DNA of 64,000 nucleotides from Tumebacillus algifaecis. Its GTDB lineage: Bacteria; Bacillota; Bacilli; Tumebacillales; Tumebacillaceae. Within the stretch, counting starts at the first letter, position 1. Every line of letters begins with the position of its first letter. The notes under the pieces were generated by a model that saw only the letters and a program-made list of their open reading frames with translations, searched no databases and had not been told where the DNA came from. This document shows, piece by piece, positions 36,758 through 45,773 of this stretch. A program made the translations under genes and the position numbers. Location of the stretch: assembly GCF_002243515.1 (NCBI RefSeq), contig NZ_CP022657.1, positions 2,657,001 through 2,721,000 on the forward strand, written 5' to 3'.

Positions 36758-38356
36758 CTACGGAGCGATCTCCGAAAAATAATCGCGCACCAGTTCCTGT
36801 TCATTCAAGGGAAGCGAGCTGCGATCCACACTTTCTCGGGCATAATCTGCATATTCGCGGTATACCTCTTTGTACGGGCGCACGACACCTGGCGTCACTT
36901 GTCCGCTACCAGAGATCATCTCACCGGAGCCTTGCCCGAGCGGACCGCTCCCATCGCTGCCCTGCTCGCCGACACCAAACTCTCCGGCCGGAACCATCAC
37001 CCACTCCCGACTGCCCGCTCCGTTGCCAGCGCCGGAACCACCGATTCCCGAGCCATTGCCTCCGGAACCATTGCCATTGCCGTTCCCATTTCCTGAACCG
37101 CTACCGGAGCCATTCCCGTTTCCATTTCCCAAACCGCCCTCGTTCTGCGATCCACTGCCTGAGCCTGTTGTTGACCCGTTCTGTCCACCGTTTGCGGACG
37201 AACCGGGAGAGTCGCCAGGCTGCCCTGTCCCGCCTGCGCTGGCATAGACGCCACTCGGCGTGCCGTTCGCTGCGGCAAGGGCCGTTCCCAGTTGTTGCAA
37301 CCCTGCGGTCTGCGTTCCGCTCGAACCGTTCAGCATGTTTTCCAGCGAGCCGAGCATATTTTGCATCTGCTGCAAATCGCCTTGCTGCATCGCCTGTGCC
37401 GCCATCTGGAAAGCTTGTTGCAACTCCTGGTTGGATGCTTGCCCGCCTGCGTTAGCCAAAGCTTCGGCCAAGCTTTTGCGCTGTTCCTCGCTCAGCGCCG
37501 ACAACTGCTCCTTCATCTGCTCCAGCGCCTTTTGCACCGCTTGCGAATCCTTTTTCTGCAGAGCCTCGCCCAGTTTCTTCGCCGCTTCAGACTGGGCCAG
37601 ACTCGCTCCTGCTTTGGCGAGGTCTTTTTCACGCTGAGCCAACTCGTCTTCCAGCGCTTTGACCTTGAGCTGTGCCTTCGCGAGCGCCCGCTCCACATCT
37701 TCTTTTGTCTTCGCTTCCTTTAGCTCCTCGAGCAGTTTTTCCTTCGCTGCGTCCAATTTGGCCTGATCTTTCTCGCTGAGCGCTGCCGTTTTCTTCGCCG
37801 CCTCCAGCGCTTTTTTTGCTTCCTCTGCGACTTTTTCCGCATCTTTTTGCACCTGTTGACGCTCTTTTGCCACCAGGTTCAATGGATTGTCCCAGATGGT
37901 CAACGCCGACATCATCAGCGCCAGAACAAGCAAGATGCCTGCCGCCCGCCGTGGCACGCTAAGCTTCACAATCTGCGGAACTTCCGCACGCAATTGTAGC
38001 AGCATTCCGACAGCCTCTTGGCGCTGTAGCGCTGCGATCTTCGAATCATCTTCTGCAAAGGAAAGCGCGGTGCTCACGCGGTCTTGCAGCCCATAGCGAT
38101 CGACCTCCTGTGCCGCCTGCTGATAAGACGGCGGGGTGGCCCAACTCCATACCACACCGATTAGCGCCCCACAGACGACCAAGCCACCCGCCCACAGCTC
38201 ATTGCTTAGCATAGGAACGAAACGGGCGATCAGAAGCAGCAAACATGCTGCTCCCAGACCGCCGAGTACGCCAAGTCCTGTATAATTGATCGTTTGCCGA
38301 ATCCACAACCGCCGTCGAACCGGGTTGAGCCCGGTGATCAATTCGCGCGGAATCAT
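36758..38356 (-). CDS. Membrane coiled-coil protein with Gly/Asn/Ser-rich segment
   Basis: 532 residues. There are two hydrophobic segments in the first 75 residues and a third near 145, then about 170 residues of Lys/Glu/Ala/Gln-rich coiled coil. Next is a Met/Gln-rich part and about 80 residues of almost only G, N and S (residues 395-440 are strongly repetitive in DNA as well). The end is charged and rich in aromatic residues. I recognise no catalytic motif. Its place between the ABC permease (four-base overlap) and MoxR indicates a structural or scaffold subunit of the envelope system. The low-complexity part may be an extracellular linker and is prone to slippage, so length may vary between strains. 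Confidence 0.8.
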   Translation of the reverse strand: MIPRELITGLNPVRRRLWIRQTINYTGLGVLGGLGAACLLLLIARFVPMLSNELWAGGLVVCGALIGVVWSWATPPSYQQAAQEVDRYGLQDRVSTALSFAEDDSKIAALQRQEAVGMLLQLRAEVPQIVKLSVPRRAAGILLVLALMMSALTIWDNPLNLVAKERQQVQKDAEKVAEEAKKALEAAKKTAALSEKDQAKLDAAKEKLLEELKEAKTKEDVERALAKAQLKVKALEDELAQREKDLAKAGASLAQSEAAKKLGEALQKKDSQAVQKALEQMKEQLSALSEEQRKSLAEALANAGGQASNQELQQAFQMAAQAMQQGDLQQMQNMLGSLENMLNGSSGTQTAGLQQLGTALAAANGTPSGVYASAGGTGQPGDSPGSSANGGQNGSTTGSGSGSQNEGGLGNGNGNGSGSGSGNGNGNGNGSGGNGSGIGGSGAGNGAGSREWVMVPAGEFGVGEQGSDGSGPLGQGSGEMISGSGQVTPGVVRPYKEVYREYADYARESVDRSSLPLNEQELVRDYFSEIAP

Positions 38357-39237
38357 TGCGAAGCCTCTTTCTGCACAATCTTCTCACCGCTGCGGCGCTT
38401 GACCGGTGTCAACAACCGAACGCTCAGCCACATCAGCAAGACCGCAGCGACCAGGTAGACCACCGTAAAATACAACCACGGAGGCATGATCAGCAGATTG
38501 CTACCACCGCTACTGAAAAAATAGGCGTCTGAATCAAAAAGTCCCCAAATGTTCATGATCGGGTTGAGCGCCGTAATGTACATCAAGCTCGGACGCTGTC
38601 CGTAGTTGCCAGTCAGCGCGGATAAAAAGGCGTTGATCATTTCGCCTATGATCGCAGTCCCGCCTAGCAAAAACAGCGAAACCATGTACGACACGACCAC
38701 AGCTATACCCGTTCGCTTGAACCACGTCGAACAAAACAGCCCGATCACGCCAAACGAGATAATGATGACCAGATAGAAACCGAACATATACAGCAGTTTG
38801 ATCGGTTGCACGCCCCCGTAAAGGAGCACGATCGCATACAAAGGCAGCGTAGAAAACAACACCAGCCACAAAAATGCCATCGACGAGACCAGCTTGGAGA
38901 ACAAAATCTTAAACGGTGACAGATGGGTGGTCAGCAGGATATTCAATGTCTGACGCTCCCGCTCACCGGAGATCGCCCCTGCAGTCAAGCCTGGCGCGAT
39001 GAAGGCAAGCAACACCAGTTGGATGATCGCCACAGCCATCAGAATGGAGCGGTTCTCCCCCGGTCGCATCACATTGCCAATATTCGAGACGAAAATAAAC
39101 GCCAACGCCAACCCGCCAAGCACGGCCAGATACAAACACAAAAGCACAATCGTCTTCGGCGTCCGCATCCGCACCCGAAACTCGCGAAGCAAGATCGGAT
39201 TGGTCACAAACCCCAGCGACAACAACCGTTGGATCAT
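38353..39237 (-). CDS. ABC-2 type transporter permease
   Basis: 294 residues with six predicted membrane helices and the ABC-2 landmarks: an N-terminal NPILLREFRVRMRTPK segment before helix 1 and the GERERQTLNILLTTHLSPF coupling motif near residue 90. It overlaps the ATPase gene upstream and the coiled-coil gene downstream by four bases each. It forms the membrane channel of the exporter with the 39234-40160 ATPase. The transported substrate cannot be told from sequence. Confidence 0.92.
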   Translation of the reverse strand: MIQRLLSLGFVTNPILLREFRVRMRTPKTIVLLCLYLAVLGGLALAFIFVSNIGNVMRPGENRSILMAVAIIQLVLLAFIAPGLTAGAISGERERQTLNILLTTHLSPFKILFSKLVSSMAFLWLVLFSTLPLYAIVLLYGGVQPIKLLYMFGFYLVIIISFGVIGLFCSTWFKRTGIAVVVSYMVSLFLLGGTAIIGEMINAFLSALTGNYGQRPSLMYITALNPIMNIWGLFDSDAYFFSSGGSNLLIMPPWLYFTVVYLVAAVLLMWLSVRLLTPVKRRSGEKIVQKEASQ

Positions 39238-40160
39238 GATCCCACCCCTTTCGTCACCGTCAGGAACACTTCTTCCAAATTGCCCGCTTCCTCAGCAAAT
39301 GACAGCACAGGCAAGCCGTTTTTGATCAGCGCGGAAAGCAGGATCACCTGTCCCGCATCGTCACCCGTATAGGTGACGAGTAGTGCATTGCCTTCGATGT
39401 CAGCGCGGGTGACCAGTTCGGACTGCTCTAGCAGCTGTGCCGCTTCTTCCATGCGGTCGAGCAAGCGCACGCGCAACACGCGGTGCCCGGCGACTTGAGC
39501 TGCGATCTGATCGACCGGAGCCTGCGCAATCAGCTTGCCCTGTTCGATGATGCCGATCGTATCGCACATTTCGGCCAGTTCGGGCAGAATGTGTGAGGAG
39601 ATCAGGATCGTCTTGCCCATGTCCCGCAACTCTTTTAGAATTTCCTTCATCTCGATGCGCGCACGCGGGTCAAGACCGGAAGCTGGTTCGTCCAAAATCA
39701 ACACTTCCGGATCATGAATCAAACAGCGCGCCAATCCGAGCCGTTGCTTCATCCCTCTGGACAGCGTATCAACATAAGCGTCCGCTTTGCCAGACAGGTT
39801 GACCAACTCCAGCAAATCCTTGATCAGCGCCATGCGGTTTTCCTTCGGCACCTTGTACGCTCCAGCGTAAAACTCTAAGTACTCCACCGCCGTCAAGTTG
39901 TCATACACGCCGAAGAAGTCCGGCATGTAGCCGATCAGTTGGCGTACGTTTGACGGCTCTTCCATCACATCGAAACCGCCTACGTACGCGTGACCGGATG
40001 TCGGTTCGAGCAAAGTCGCCAAAACGGACATCGTCGTCGATTTTCCCGCACCGTTCGGCCCGACAAAACCAAAACAGGAACCTTTTGCGATATGCAAATT
40101 GAGATCATCGACCGCTTTGTACTTGCCATAAGTTTTGGTAAGACCTACCGTGCGGATCAT
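39234..40160 (-). CDS. ABC transporter ATP-binding protein
   Basis: 308 residues with all nucleotide-binding motifs: Walker A GPNGAGKST, the Q-loop, signature LSRGMKQRLG, Walker B VLILDEPASGLDP and switch His in ISSHIL. The layout (single domain plus about 80-residue C-terminal extension) is that of ABC-2 exporters such as the NatA/CcmA group. Four-base overlaps on both sides couple it to the permease and to the exported protein upstream. Confidence 0.96.
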   Translation of the reverse strand: MIRTVGLTKTYGKYKAVDDLNLHIAKGSCFGFVGPNGAGKSTTMSVLATLLEPTSGHAYVGGFDVMEEPSNVRQLIGYMPDFFGVYDNLTAVEYLEFYAGAYKVPKENRMALIKDLLELVNLSGKADAYVDTLSRGMKQRLGLARCLIHDPEVLILDEPASGLDPRARIEMKEILKELRDMGKTILISSHILPELAEMCDTIGIIEQGKLIAQAPVDQIAAQVAGHRVLRVRLLDRMEEAAQLLEQSELVTRADIEGNALLVTYTGDDAGQVILLSALIKNGLPVLSFAEEAGNLEEVFLTVTKGVGS

Positions 40161-42541
40161 GGTGACACCAACCCTTCCACGCCCATGCTCGGGAAATGCA
40201 GGAACGGTCCGCTTGCCAATTGCGAGTTGCCTTGCAATTGCACCCGGAACATCCCATCAGGCGACATGTACTTCTTCAAGTCGGCAGAGGTTAGTGCGGT
40301 CAACAGCTCTCCGCTCACCTTATCCCACTGCTGTGTCTGCCAGTTGAAATAACGTTTCTCAAGCAACGAGAACATCGACTCATCCAAATCGATCATCGCT
40401 TTTTCCGGAACAAAACCTGAAGCTTGCTTCAAGTTGTACTCCAAATCGATCGATCCGCCGTTGAGAATCAGTTCGATATTTCTGTTGATCACATCTCCGT
40501 CGGTGGCGATCATCTTCGGCCGCACCAACCCAAGCGGCCATTTCATCTGACCGCTACTGTGTGCCAGATTCAGTTCTTGCGTCACGAGGCTGCGCATCTC
40601 AGTACGCGGTTTGTCTCCGTTGACCGTATACAAGTCAAACGCGGTCGAGCTAAACCCGATCAGCGTCAACTCTCCTTGACCCATCTGATAGGGCAGCAAG
40701 CCGAAATCGACCAAAGCCCGTCTGCGCTCCTCTTCAATGTCTCTCGAGAGCCCAAACTGCGAGTAAGTGGGATTGATCAATCGGTCTCGCGTCATCTGAA
40801 ACATTCCCATTCCTGCTGAAGGCGCCGAATACTGATACGTTGCATCGACAGACTTGCTTGCACCTGCTTTGAGATCGCCAACTTCAATTGCCGAATCACC
40901 GAGCAACAGGTAGGTGCGTTCCAAATCCAATTTGGACTTGTTGACCAGCGTCCCGGTGATTCTCCCAGTCGCGTCGAGCTTGAGGTCGCTCTCGACCAAG
41001 CCTAGCCCGCTGAGTGTCGTCGTCAGCTCCGCTTCCCGTGAGGAGAAATAATCCACTTCTTTAAAACGCACCGACTGCTGATCACCCGACTGAACGATCT
41101 GCGACTTCGGACTCCGTTCATTAATATAACGCTGCGAATTGATCGGTGCGATCCGTCCGCCTTCCAGCGCCTCGACCGAATACTCGCCGCCGTTCGGGAC
41201 CACAAAAGAAGCGACTGCCAGCACGTTCGCCACGTCTTGTCCTTTGAGTTGAATCTCCCCTAACGTCTGTGTGATCGGACCTGTACCGCGCTCCAAGGAA
41301 CCAAATCCGAAGATGCCAGCGGCAAAGAGGATCGATGTGACAGGGATGAGTCCCCAAGCCCATTCACTGCGGTTCTTGCGGCGCAAGAACAGATACAAGC
41401 CGGGCGCTGCGATCAGCACATACACGCCAAACGCCAGCGCCATCACCTGTACAGACGGCACGAGATTCGGAAAGCTCGCCGCCGTGCTGGCCAGATATGG
41501 GAACTGGTCGTACCGATCGGATTGCGCGATAATCGAGCTCGACACAACTCGCTCGGCCAACACCCGTTTCCATAACTCCTCATTACCAGCCCAAGAAGCG
41601 AGCGGTTCGACGCTCAAATCATACCCTGCATAAAACACTTTGCCCGCCCCAACGTGCTGCCAAGCGATCAGCGGCATGTCTCCAGACTGTATCAGCGCCT
41701 TCGCCCCTTGCTTCAGACGCGCGTCGGTCACGGTGATCGTTTCCACATTTGGCTTCTGTCCGGCGAGCTGTTCCAGACCCGACAGGTCGCTCACCTCTTT
41801 GGTACCGCTGATCGCAACGGGAGACAGATCGGTAAATTGCCCAGCTCCGCCTGGATACTGCGCGCCGCCGGACAAGACCAGATTGCCACCGCCCTGCACC
41901 CACGTTTTGATCGCTGCCATCTGCTCGACAGTCCATTTTTCTTTTGGCGCATGATTGATCACCAGCACGTCGAGCGATTTGAGCAAATCGGCTCGCTCCG
42001 GCAGATTGGTTCCGTCCAACGAGCGCACGTACACCCGATCGCCGATACCCGGTCCCGATGATTTGGTCAGAAAGGTCAAATCATTCTCTTTCGCAGCGAC
42101 CGCCCCGATCAGCAATTGGTTCTCCATCGGCTTGCCGATTCCGGAGCTGTAGCTTGCCTCCACCTTGCCCTTTTCATCGACCAACTTGACGTTGACCGGC
42201 TGATACAGATAAGAGGCTGGCACTTCAAGCAGCACTTGTTTTGTCGTGCCTTTTGGCAACACGACCGGTTTCGTAAATGAACCGTAATGCCCCGAGGGCG
42301 TACCATATTGTGCATCTCTCTCTACAATTTCCACATGTCCCTGAAAATCGGGACCTTCTTGATTTTCCAGCATGACTTGTACAAGCGTCCATGTTCCGGC
42401 CTTAAACGAACCGTCAAAGCCATATTGAACATTCATCTTTACTTCAGCGTCTGCCAGTGTGGTACCAGCCAAGCTGGTCAACAGGCACGCCGTCGTGACC
42501 GCTACAGCTGCAAAACGCCACGTCCGTTTCCTTTTCCTCAT
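40157..42541 (-). CDS. Large exported membrane protein, first gene of the ABC/MoxR/VWA operon
   Basis: 794 residues. A clear signal peptide (basic RKRKR, hydrophobic core, LADA cleavage region) is followed by a beta-rich extracellular part with an amidotransferase-like fold (WVQGGGNLVLSGG and an AGKVFYAGYDLS strand). Two membrane helices lie near residues 365-410, and a second extracellular domain of about 370 residues ends the protein. I know no precise family name. Similar proteins in Bacillota accompany ABC-2 pairs and MoxR/VWA genes. It may sense or bind the substrate of the system. The 105 bases upstream separate it from the MFS terminator and should hold the operon promoter, but no box is convincing. 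Confidence 0.8.
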   Translation of the reverse strand: MRKRKRTWRFAAVAVTTACLLTSLAGTTLADAEVKMNVQYGFDGSFKAGTWTLVQVMLENQEGPDFQGHVEIVERDAQYGTPSGHYGSFTKPVVLPKGTTKQVLLEVPASYLYQPVNVKLVDEKGKVEASYSSGIGKPMENQLLIGAVAAKENDLTFLTKSSGPGIGDRVYVRSLDGTNLPERADLLKSLDVLVINHAPKEKWTVEQMAAIKTWVQGGGNLVLSGGAQYPGGAGQFTDLSPVAISGTKEVSDLSGLEQLAGQKPNVETITVTDARLKQGAKALIQSGDMPLIAWQHVGAGKVFYAGYDLSVEPLASWAGNEELWKRVLAERVVSSSIIAQSDRYDQFPYLASTAASFPNLVPSVQVMALAFGVYVLIAAPGLYLFLRRKNRSEWAWGLIPVTSILFAAGIFGFGSLERGTGPITQTLGEIQLKGQDVANVLAVASFVVPNGGEYSVEALEGGRIAPINSQRYINERSPKSQIVQSGDQQSVRFKEVDYFSSREAELTTTLSGLGLVESDLKLDATGRITGTLVNKSKLDLERTYLLLGDSAIEVGDLKAGASKSVDATYQYSAPSAGMGMFQMTRDRLINPTYSQFGLSRDIEEERRRALVDFGLLPYQMGQGELTLIGFSSTAFDLYTVNGDKPRTEMRSLVTQELNLAHSSGQMKWPLGLVRPKMIATDGDVINRNIELILNGGSIDLEYNLKQASGFVPEKAMIDLDESMFSLLEKRYFNWQTQQWDKVSGELLTALTSADLKKYMSPDGMFRVQLQGNSQLASGPFLHFPSMGVEGLVSP

Positions 42542-42619
42542 GCCACTACCTCTCGAATTTTACAGGATTTTGAATTATTTCGAACATATCATTCTTTTCG
42601 ACAAATGGCAAACAAAAAA

Positions 42620-42645
42620 TGCCGTCTGCAAAGTCACAGACGACA
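42620..42645 (-). terminator. Terminator of the peptide-nucleotidyltransferase-MFS operon
   Basis: On the minus strand TGTCGTCTG pairs with CAGACGGCA around GACTTTG, followed by TTTTTTG. It begins directly after the MFS stop codon. Confidence 0.85.
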
Positions 42646-42646
42646 T

Positions 42647-43891
42647 CTATGAAATCTCCTGTAATTTATTTTTCATACTGAGCAAAGCCAGCATCAAAAA
42701 CATCAGCGAAGCCGTAAGAAAAATAAAGTGCACCTCGATGTATTCCCCGCACACCCCACCGAGAAACAACCCGATTGGAGCGGCGATCCGCGCCAGCATC
42801 GACGTGGTGCCAGAGACGCGACCCAGCATATGATTGGGCGTCACTTCCTGACGAATCGTGTGGATATGGATGTTGGAAAACGTCGAAGCAGCGCCCAGAA
42901 TGAACAGCCCGACGGCCAAAATCAGCCAATGCGCGGATAAAAACAGCACCGACTGACCCAACGCCGCCGTCAGTATGGCGCCGATCAGCAGTTTGCCGCG
43001 CCGTCCCCATTTCAGGCTCGGCTTGGCGACAAAAGTCGAACACATGCTGCCAAGCGCCGATGCGGACAGCACCAATCCAAGTGAACTTGATGCCAAATGC
43101 AGTTTATCGAGCGCATAAAAGACGATGACCGCACCAGCGAACGAAGATACAAAGTTCACACCGAGCACGAGCAGCGTGATCGTGAACAACTCCTTGGTCA
43201 AGAGCAGTTGTTTCCAGCCTTCACGCATCTCCTCACGAATCGATGTTTTACGCCCTTCTGGCGATGGCGGCTTTTCCACTTTAGGCAATTTCATCAACGA
43301 AGTGAACATGAACAGGATCAGAAAGCCACCGATCGTGATCAACAGTCCTAGGCGATAGTTCATCACGAGGAGTAGGCTACCTGCGATCGAAGGTCCAGCC
43401 ATGGAGATCACAGTGCCCCAAAAGTTGATCGTCGCATTGGCCGACACATAGTGCTCCCGCTCCATCAACAGCGGTACAATACTGGTCGTTGAGTTTGAGA
43501 ACACATAGCCAAACGTCGTCAAACAAAATCCGAGCAGATACAAAACCCAGATCTTCGCCAATCCTGCTGTGAGCAAGCCGAACATCAACAGCAAGATGGC
43601 GATTTGCAACGCCACAGCAGCCAGCATCAGTCGCTTGCGGTCGAAGCGATCGACAATCACGCCGACCAACATGCCAAACAGCACATATGGCAACATGTTC
43701 ATGACCGCCATCGAACTCATCGCCAGCGTCGAACGAGACAGATCATAAATCATCAGCGGCAGTCCCAGCGTGTAAATGTGAAACGTCAGCCCGGAGAAGC
43801 AACTGCCAACCCACAAGTACAAAAACTGGCGATTGCGCCATAACGATTTGGGTTTCGCTACAGAGTTGACCTGAGCAAGCGGTGTGCTCAC
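42647..43891 (-). CDS. MFS transporter, probable exporter of the peptide-locus product
   Basis: About 414 residues and 12 hydrophobic segments with the MFS_3/enterobactin-exporter-like layout. The loop 2-3 motif is GMLVGVIVDRFDRKRLM, a typical MFS motif A. GTG 43891 has GGGGA nine bases upstream; GTG 43900 overlaps the upstream stop (GTGA) but its site is too close. The gene directly follows the nucleotidyltransferase and ends at a terminator, so it belongs to the same transcript as the six small peptides. It probably exports the mature product or protects the host from it. The sequence does not fix a substrate. Confidence 0.88.
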   Translation of the reverse strand: MSTPLAQVNSVAKPKSLWRNRQFLYLWVGSCFSGLTFHIYTLGLPLMIYDLSRSTLAMSSMAVMNMLPYVLFGMLVGVIVDRFDRKRLMLAAVALQIAILLLMFGLLTAGLAKIWVLYLLGFCLTTFGYVFSNSTTSIVPLLMEREHYVSANATINFWGTVISMAGPSIAGSLLLVMNYRLGLLITIGGFLILFMFTSLMKLPKVEKPPSPEGRKTSIREEMREGWKQLLLTKELFTITLLVLGVNFVSSFAGAVIVFYALDKLHLASSSLGLVLSASALGSMCSTFVAKPSLKWGRRGKLLIGAILTAALGQSVLFLSAHWLILAVGLFILGAASTFSNIHIHTIRQEVTPNHMLGRVSGTTSMLARIAAPIGLFLGGVCGEYIEVHFIFLTASLMFLMLALLSMKNKLQEIS

Positions 43892-43896
43892 AGATC

Positions 43897-45153
43897 TCAC
43901 TCCCCGCTAGAAGCCGCACAGTGCTGTGCGATCGCCGCGTCGAGTTCGAGCAATTCCTCGCGTGTTTCCAATCCAAAGCAGCTGGTCACATACCAACCGA
44001 CAGGCGAGCGGACGACCATCTTCCCTTGCAAGCGAACCCAAGCGTATTCGCCAGGTGTACCGCTCGGCACAGGGATCAAATGCGCCATCATGCGCAATTT
44101 GTAGCGTGGCAACGTAGGGAGCAATTTTTCAAAAAAGCGAACCAGCTTCAACTTCTCACGCTTGGACACCAGTTTCGTCAGCTTGTTGCGGTAGATGTTG
44201 AGCACTTCGAGCAACAGCGCGTTGAACAGACCGCCGTTGTCCACATTGTACGGAATGTAATGGTAAAGACGCTTACGCCATACGTTTTGTTTGACAAACA
44301 ATCTATTAGAGAAACCCTCGAGCATAAAATCGGGGATGTTCGCTTTCTGTCCGGAAACCTGCTCATAGTACTGCACCAACTGATAGAATTCCATATTCAA
44401 ATGATGGCCTTTTAAACGCTCGTGCAATTTTACATAATCAAGGTTGGGAGCTTCCAGTAGCAAGTATAAATCGACCGCATCGCGCAACCTAAAAATTTTG
44501 TTGCCCACCGATTCTCCGGTGAGGATCAAGATCATGTCTTCGGCAGACGGAATCGGAACTTTTACACCATTTACCAACGTTGTTCGTGCTTCGCTCCAAA
44601 AGTCACCGGACAGCCAACTGACCTCGCCCATGACAAAAGAGCCGATGCTCACTTCCAATTCGAGCATCGTGTTCTCATCGATGCGCTTATAAAAACCAGC
44701 AGCACCAACCACTTCACCGTGCAACTGACAAATCGCCGGTGCATTTTGGTAATCGAATCCAATCCCTTCGATCAAAGCGATCAATTTCCAAAAATCATCG
44801 ACCGATGGGACGACCAGGTCATAGTCGCCCATTTGACGCGGGCAACCTTCTGGGTAGAGATTTTTCATGGCGTTGCCTTTTATGTGAATATAGCGAACAC
44901 CATTTTCATTTAATACCTGCGCAACTTGGGCGAACAGTTCATCCTGAGCCGCACGGTTCCGCACCCGCTCTGTATAGTCTTCGTGCAGTCCCATCGATTG
45001 CTCCAATTGCAGGATTGGCACCATCATCTTGTTGTCATTGGCGATCTTTTTGACCTCTTCCTTTAAGCCTTCGTATTCGCGGATCAGTTCCTCGTTTTTC
45101 TTATCGGGGGTCAGAGCCAGACGATACAAAAACGGAAGTAGCTGTTGTTGCAC
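43897..45153 (-). CDS. NTP_transf_5-type nucleotidyltransferase
   Basis: 418 residues. Residues 85-120 hold the family core: HIKGNAM...YPEG..RQMGDYDLVV, with the two metal-binding aspartates of GDYD at 110 and 112. The middle has further acidic motifs and the C-terminal half is helical and basic. GTG start with AAAGGAGTG seven bases upstream. This family is uncharacterised. Members are known next to lasso-peptide genes in Bacillales, often with a kinase. Here it follows the six-peptide array after a hairpin, so peptide nucleotidylation or phosphotransfer is a reasonable inference. It could instead act on a phosphonate made by the divergent PEP mutase. Confidence 0.82.
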   Translation of the reverse strand: MQQQLLPFLYRLALTPDKKNEELIREYEGLKEEVKKIANDNKMMVPILQLEQSMGLHEDYTERVRNRAAQDELFAQVAQVLNENGVRYIHIKGNAMKNLYPEGCPRQMGDYDLVVPSVDDFWKLIALIEGIGFDYQNAPAICQLHGEVVGAAGFYKRIDENTMLELEVSIGSFVMGEVSWLSGDFWSEARTTLVNGVKVPIPSAEDMILILTGESVGNKIFRLRDAVDLYLLLEAPNLDYVKLHERLKGHHLNMEFYQLVQYYEQVSGQKANIPDFMLEGFSNRLFVKQNVWRKRLYHYIPYNVDNGGLFNALLLEVLNIYRNKLTKLVSKREKLKLVRFFEKLLPTLPRYKLRMMAHLIPVPSGTPGEYAWVRLQGKMVVRSPVGWYVTSCFGLETREELLELDAAIAQHCAASSGE

Positions 45154-45186
45154 AATGGTTCACTCCTTTAGCACTTAACATCAGGA

Positions 45187-45215
45187 GAAAGGAGAGGAAG
45201 ACTTCCTCTCCTTTC
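45187..45215 (-). other. Perfect 14-base inverted repeat between peptide array and nucleotidyltransferase
   Basis: GAAAGGAGAGGAAG (45187-45200) and its exact complement (45202-45215) flank a single base, giving an RNA stem of 12-13 bp. No T run follows on the minus strand. The likely role is to protect the 3' end of an abundant peptide mRNA or partially attenuate transcription into the enzyme genes, as happens in many peptide clusters. The stem contains GGAGAGG but no start codon follows at a useful distance. Confidence 0.6.
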
Positions 45216-45235
45216 CAATCAAATGAAACGAATCA

Positions 45236-45331
45236 CTACTTGCGGATGTTTACAAAATCAGTCTGCGGCAAAACGAAACCTTTGCGGACGTCGATAAAGT
45301 TCGGCAGTTCCATCACGATTGTGCGCTCCAT
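45236..45331 (-). CDS. Paired-DIRK peptide 6 (last in array, 31 aa)
   Basis: ATG 45329-45331 follows AAAGGAGGTGCCC, as good a ribosome site as any in the window; the stop is TAG. The product starts MERTIVMELPNFIDVRKG and ends with a second motif copy, DFVNIRK. It is the most diverged member of the group that has MELPxF in the first half. It has no signal peptide, no cysteine and no serine. Six neighbouring ORFs share this layout, which is strong evidence for coding. Its stop lies 20 bases before the inverted repeat that separates the array from the nucleotidyltransferase. Confidence 0.85.
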   Translation of the reverse strand: MERTIVMELPNFIDVRKGFVLPQTDFVNIRK

Positions 45332-45380
45332 AGTGGGCACCTCCTTTTTCTTGCAGGACGAGTCTTTTCGTCGTGCAAAA

Positions 45381-45479
45381 TTACTTCTTGCGGATGTCGA
45401 TGTACTCATGCGTGTACATAACGAGACCTTTGCGGATGTCGTTGAAGTACGGCAGTTCCATTACGAGTTTGCGCTCCAT
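45381..45479 (-). CDS. Paired-DIRK peptide 5 (32 aa)
   Basis: ATG 45477-45479 is preceded by GAAAGGAGGTGCACAAC. The first half reads MERKLVMELPYFNDIRKG and the second ends THEYIDIRKK, so each half closes with an aromatic residue, one spacer and D-I-R-K. It is nearly identical to peptides 3 and 4, from which it differs only around residues 21-24 (MYTH here). It is one of three 147-bp tandem units. No function is known to me. It lacks Cys and Ser, which argues against lanthionine, azole or sactipeptide chemistry. Confidence 0.88.
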   Translation of the reverse strand: MERKLVMELPYFNDIRKGLVMYTHEYIDIRKK

Positions 45480-45527
45480 GTTGTGCACCTCCTTTCAATT
45501 AAATCTCGGTAAATATAGGAAGAAAAA

Positions 45528-45626
45528 TTACTTCTTGCGGATGTCGATGTACTCAGGCGTGTGCAAAACGAGACCTTTGCGGATGTCGTTGAAGTACGGC
45601 AGTTCCATTACGAGTTTGCGCTCCAT
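45528..45626 (-). CDS. Paired-DIRK peptide 4 (32 aa)
   Basis: Two ATG codons stand in a row (45629 and 45626). The second keeps the same length and the same eight-base spacing to GGAGG as in the sister genes, so I take 45626. The first half is identical to peptides 3 and 5; the second half differs in LHTPEYIDIRKK (Leu and Pro in place of Met and His). The conserved parts are therefore MELPYFNDIRKG and EYIDIRKK, and the variable part is the short linker between them. Confidence 0.88.
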   Translation of the reverse strand: MERKLVMELPYFNDIRKGLVLHTPEYIDIRKK

Positions 45627-45674
45627 CATGTGCACCTCCTTTCAATTAAATCTTGGTGAATGTAAGAAGCAAAA

Positions 45675-45773
45675 TTACTTCTTGCGGATGTCAATGTACT
45701 CATGCGTGTGCATAACGAGACCTTTGCGGATGTCGTTGAAGTACGGCAGTTCCATTACGAGTTTGCGCTCCAT
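45675..45773 (-). CDS. Paired-DIRK peptide 3 (32 aa)
   Basis: ATG 45771-45773 follows AAAGGAGGTGCACAAC. It differs from peptides 4 and 5 only in the linker (MHTHEYIDIRKK). It is the most upstream of the 147-bp units. The 108 bases between it and peptide 2 contain no further member, only a remnant-like AT-poor stretch with no motif copy. Confidence 0.88.
   Translation of the reverse strand: MERKLVMELPYFNDIRKGLVMHTHEYIDIRKK

Noticed and set aside
36950-37200. CRISPR-like or satellite array
   Set aside because: The repetition is imperfect, in frame and encodes the Gly/Asn/Ser segment of a membrane protein.
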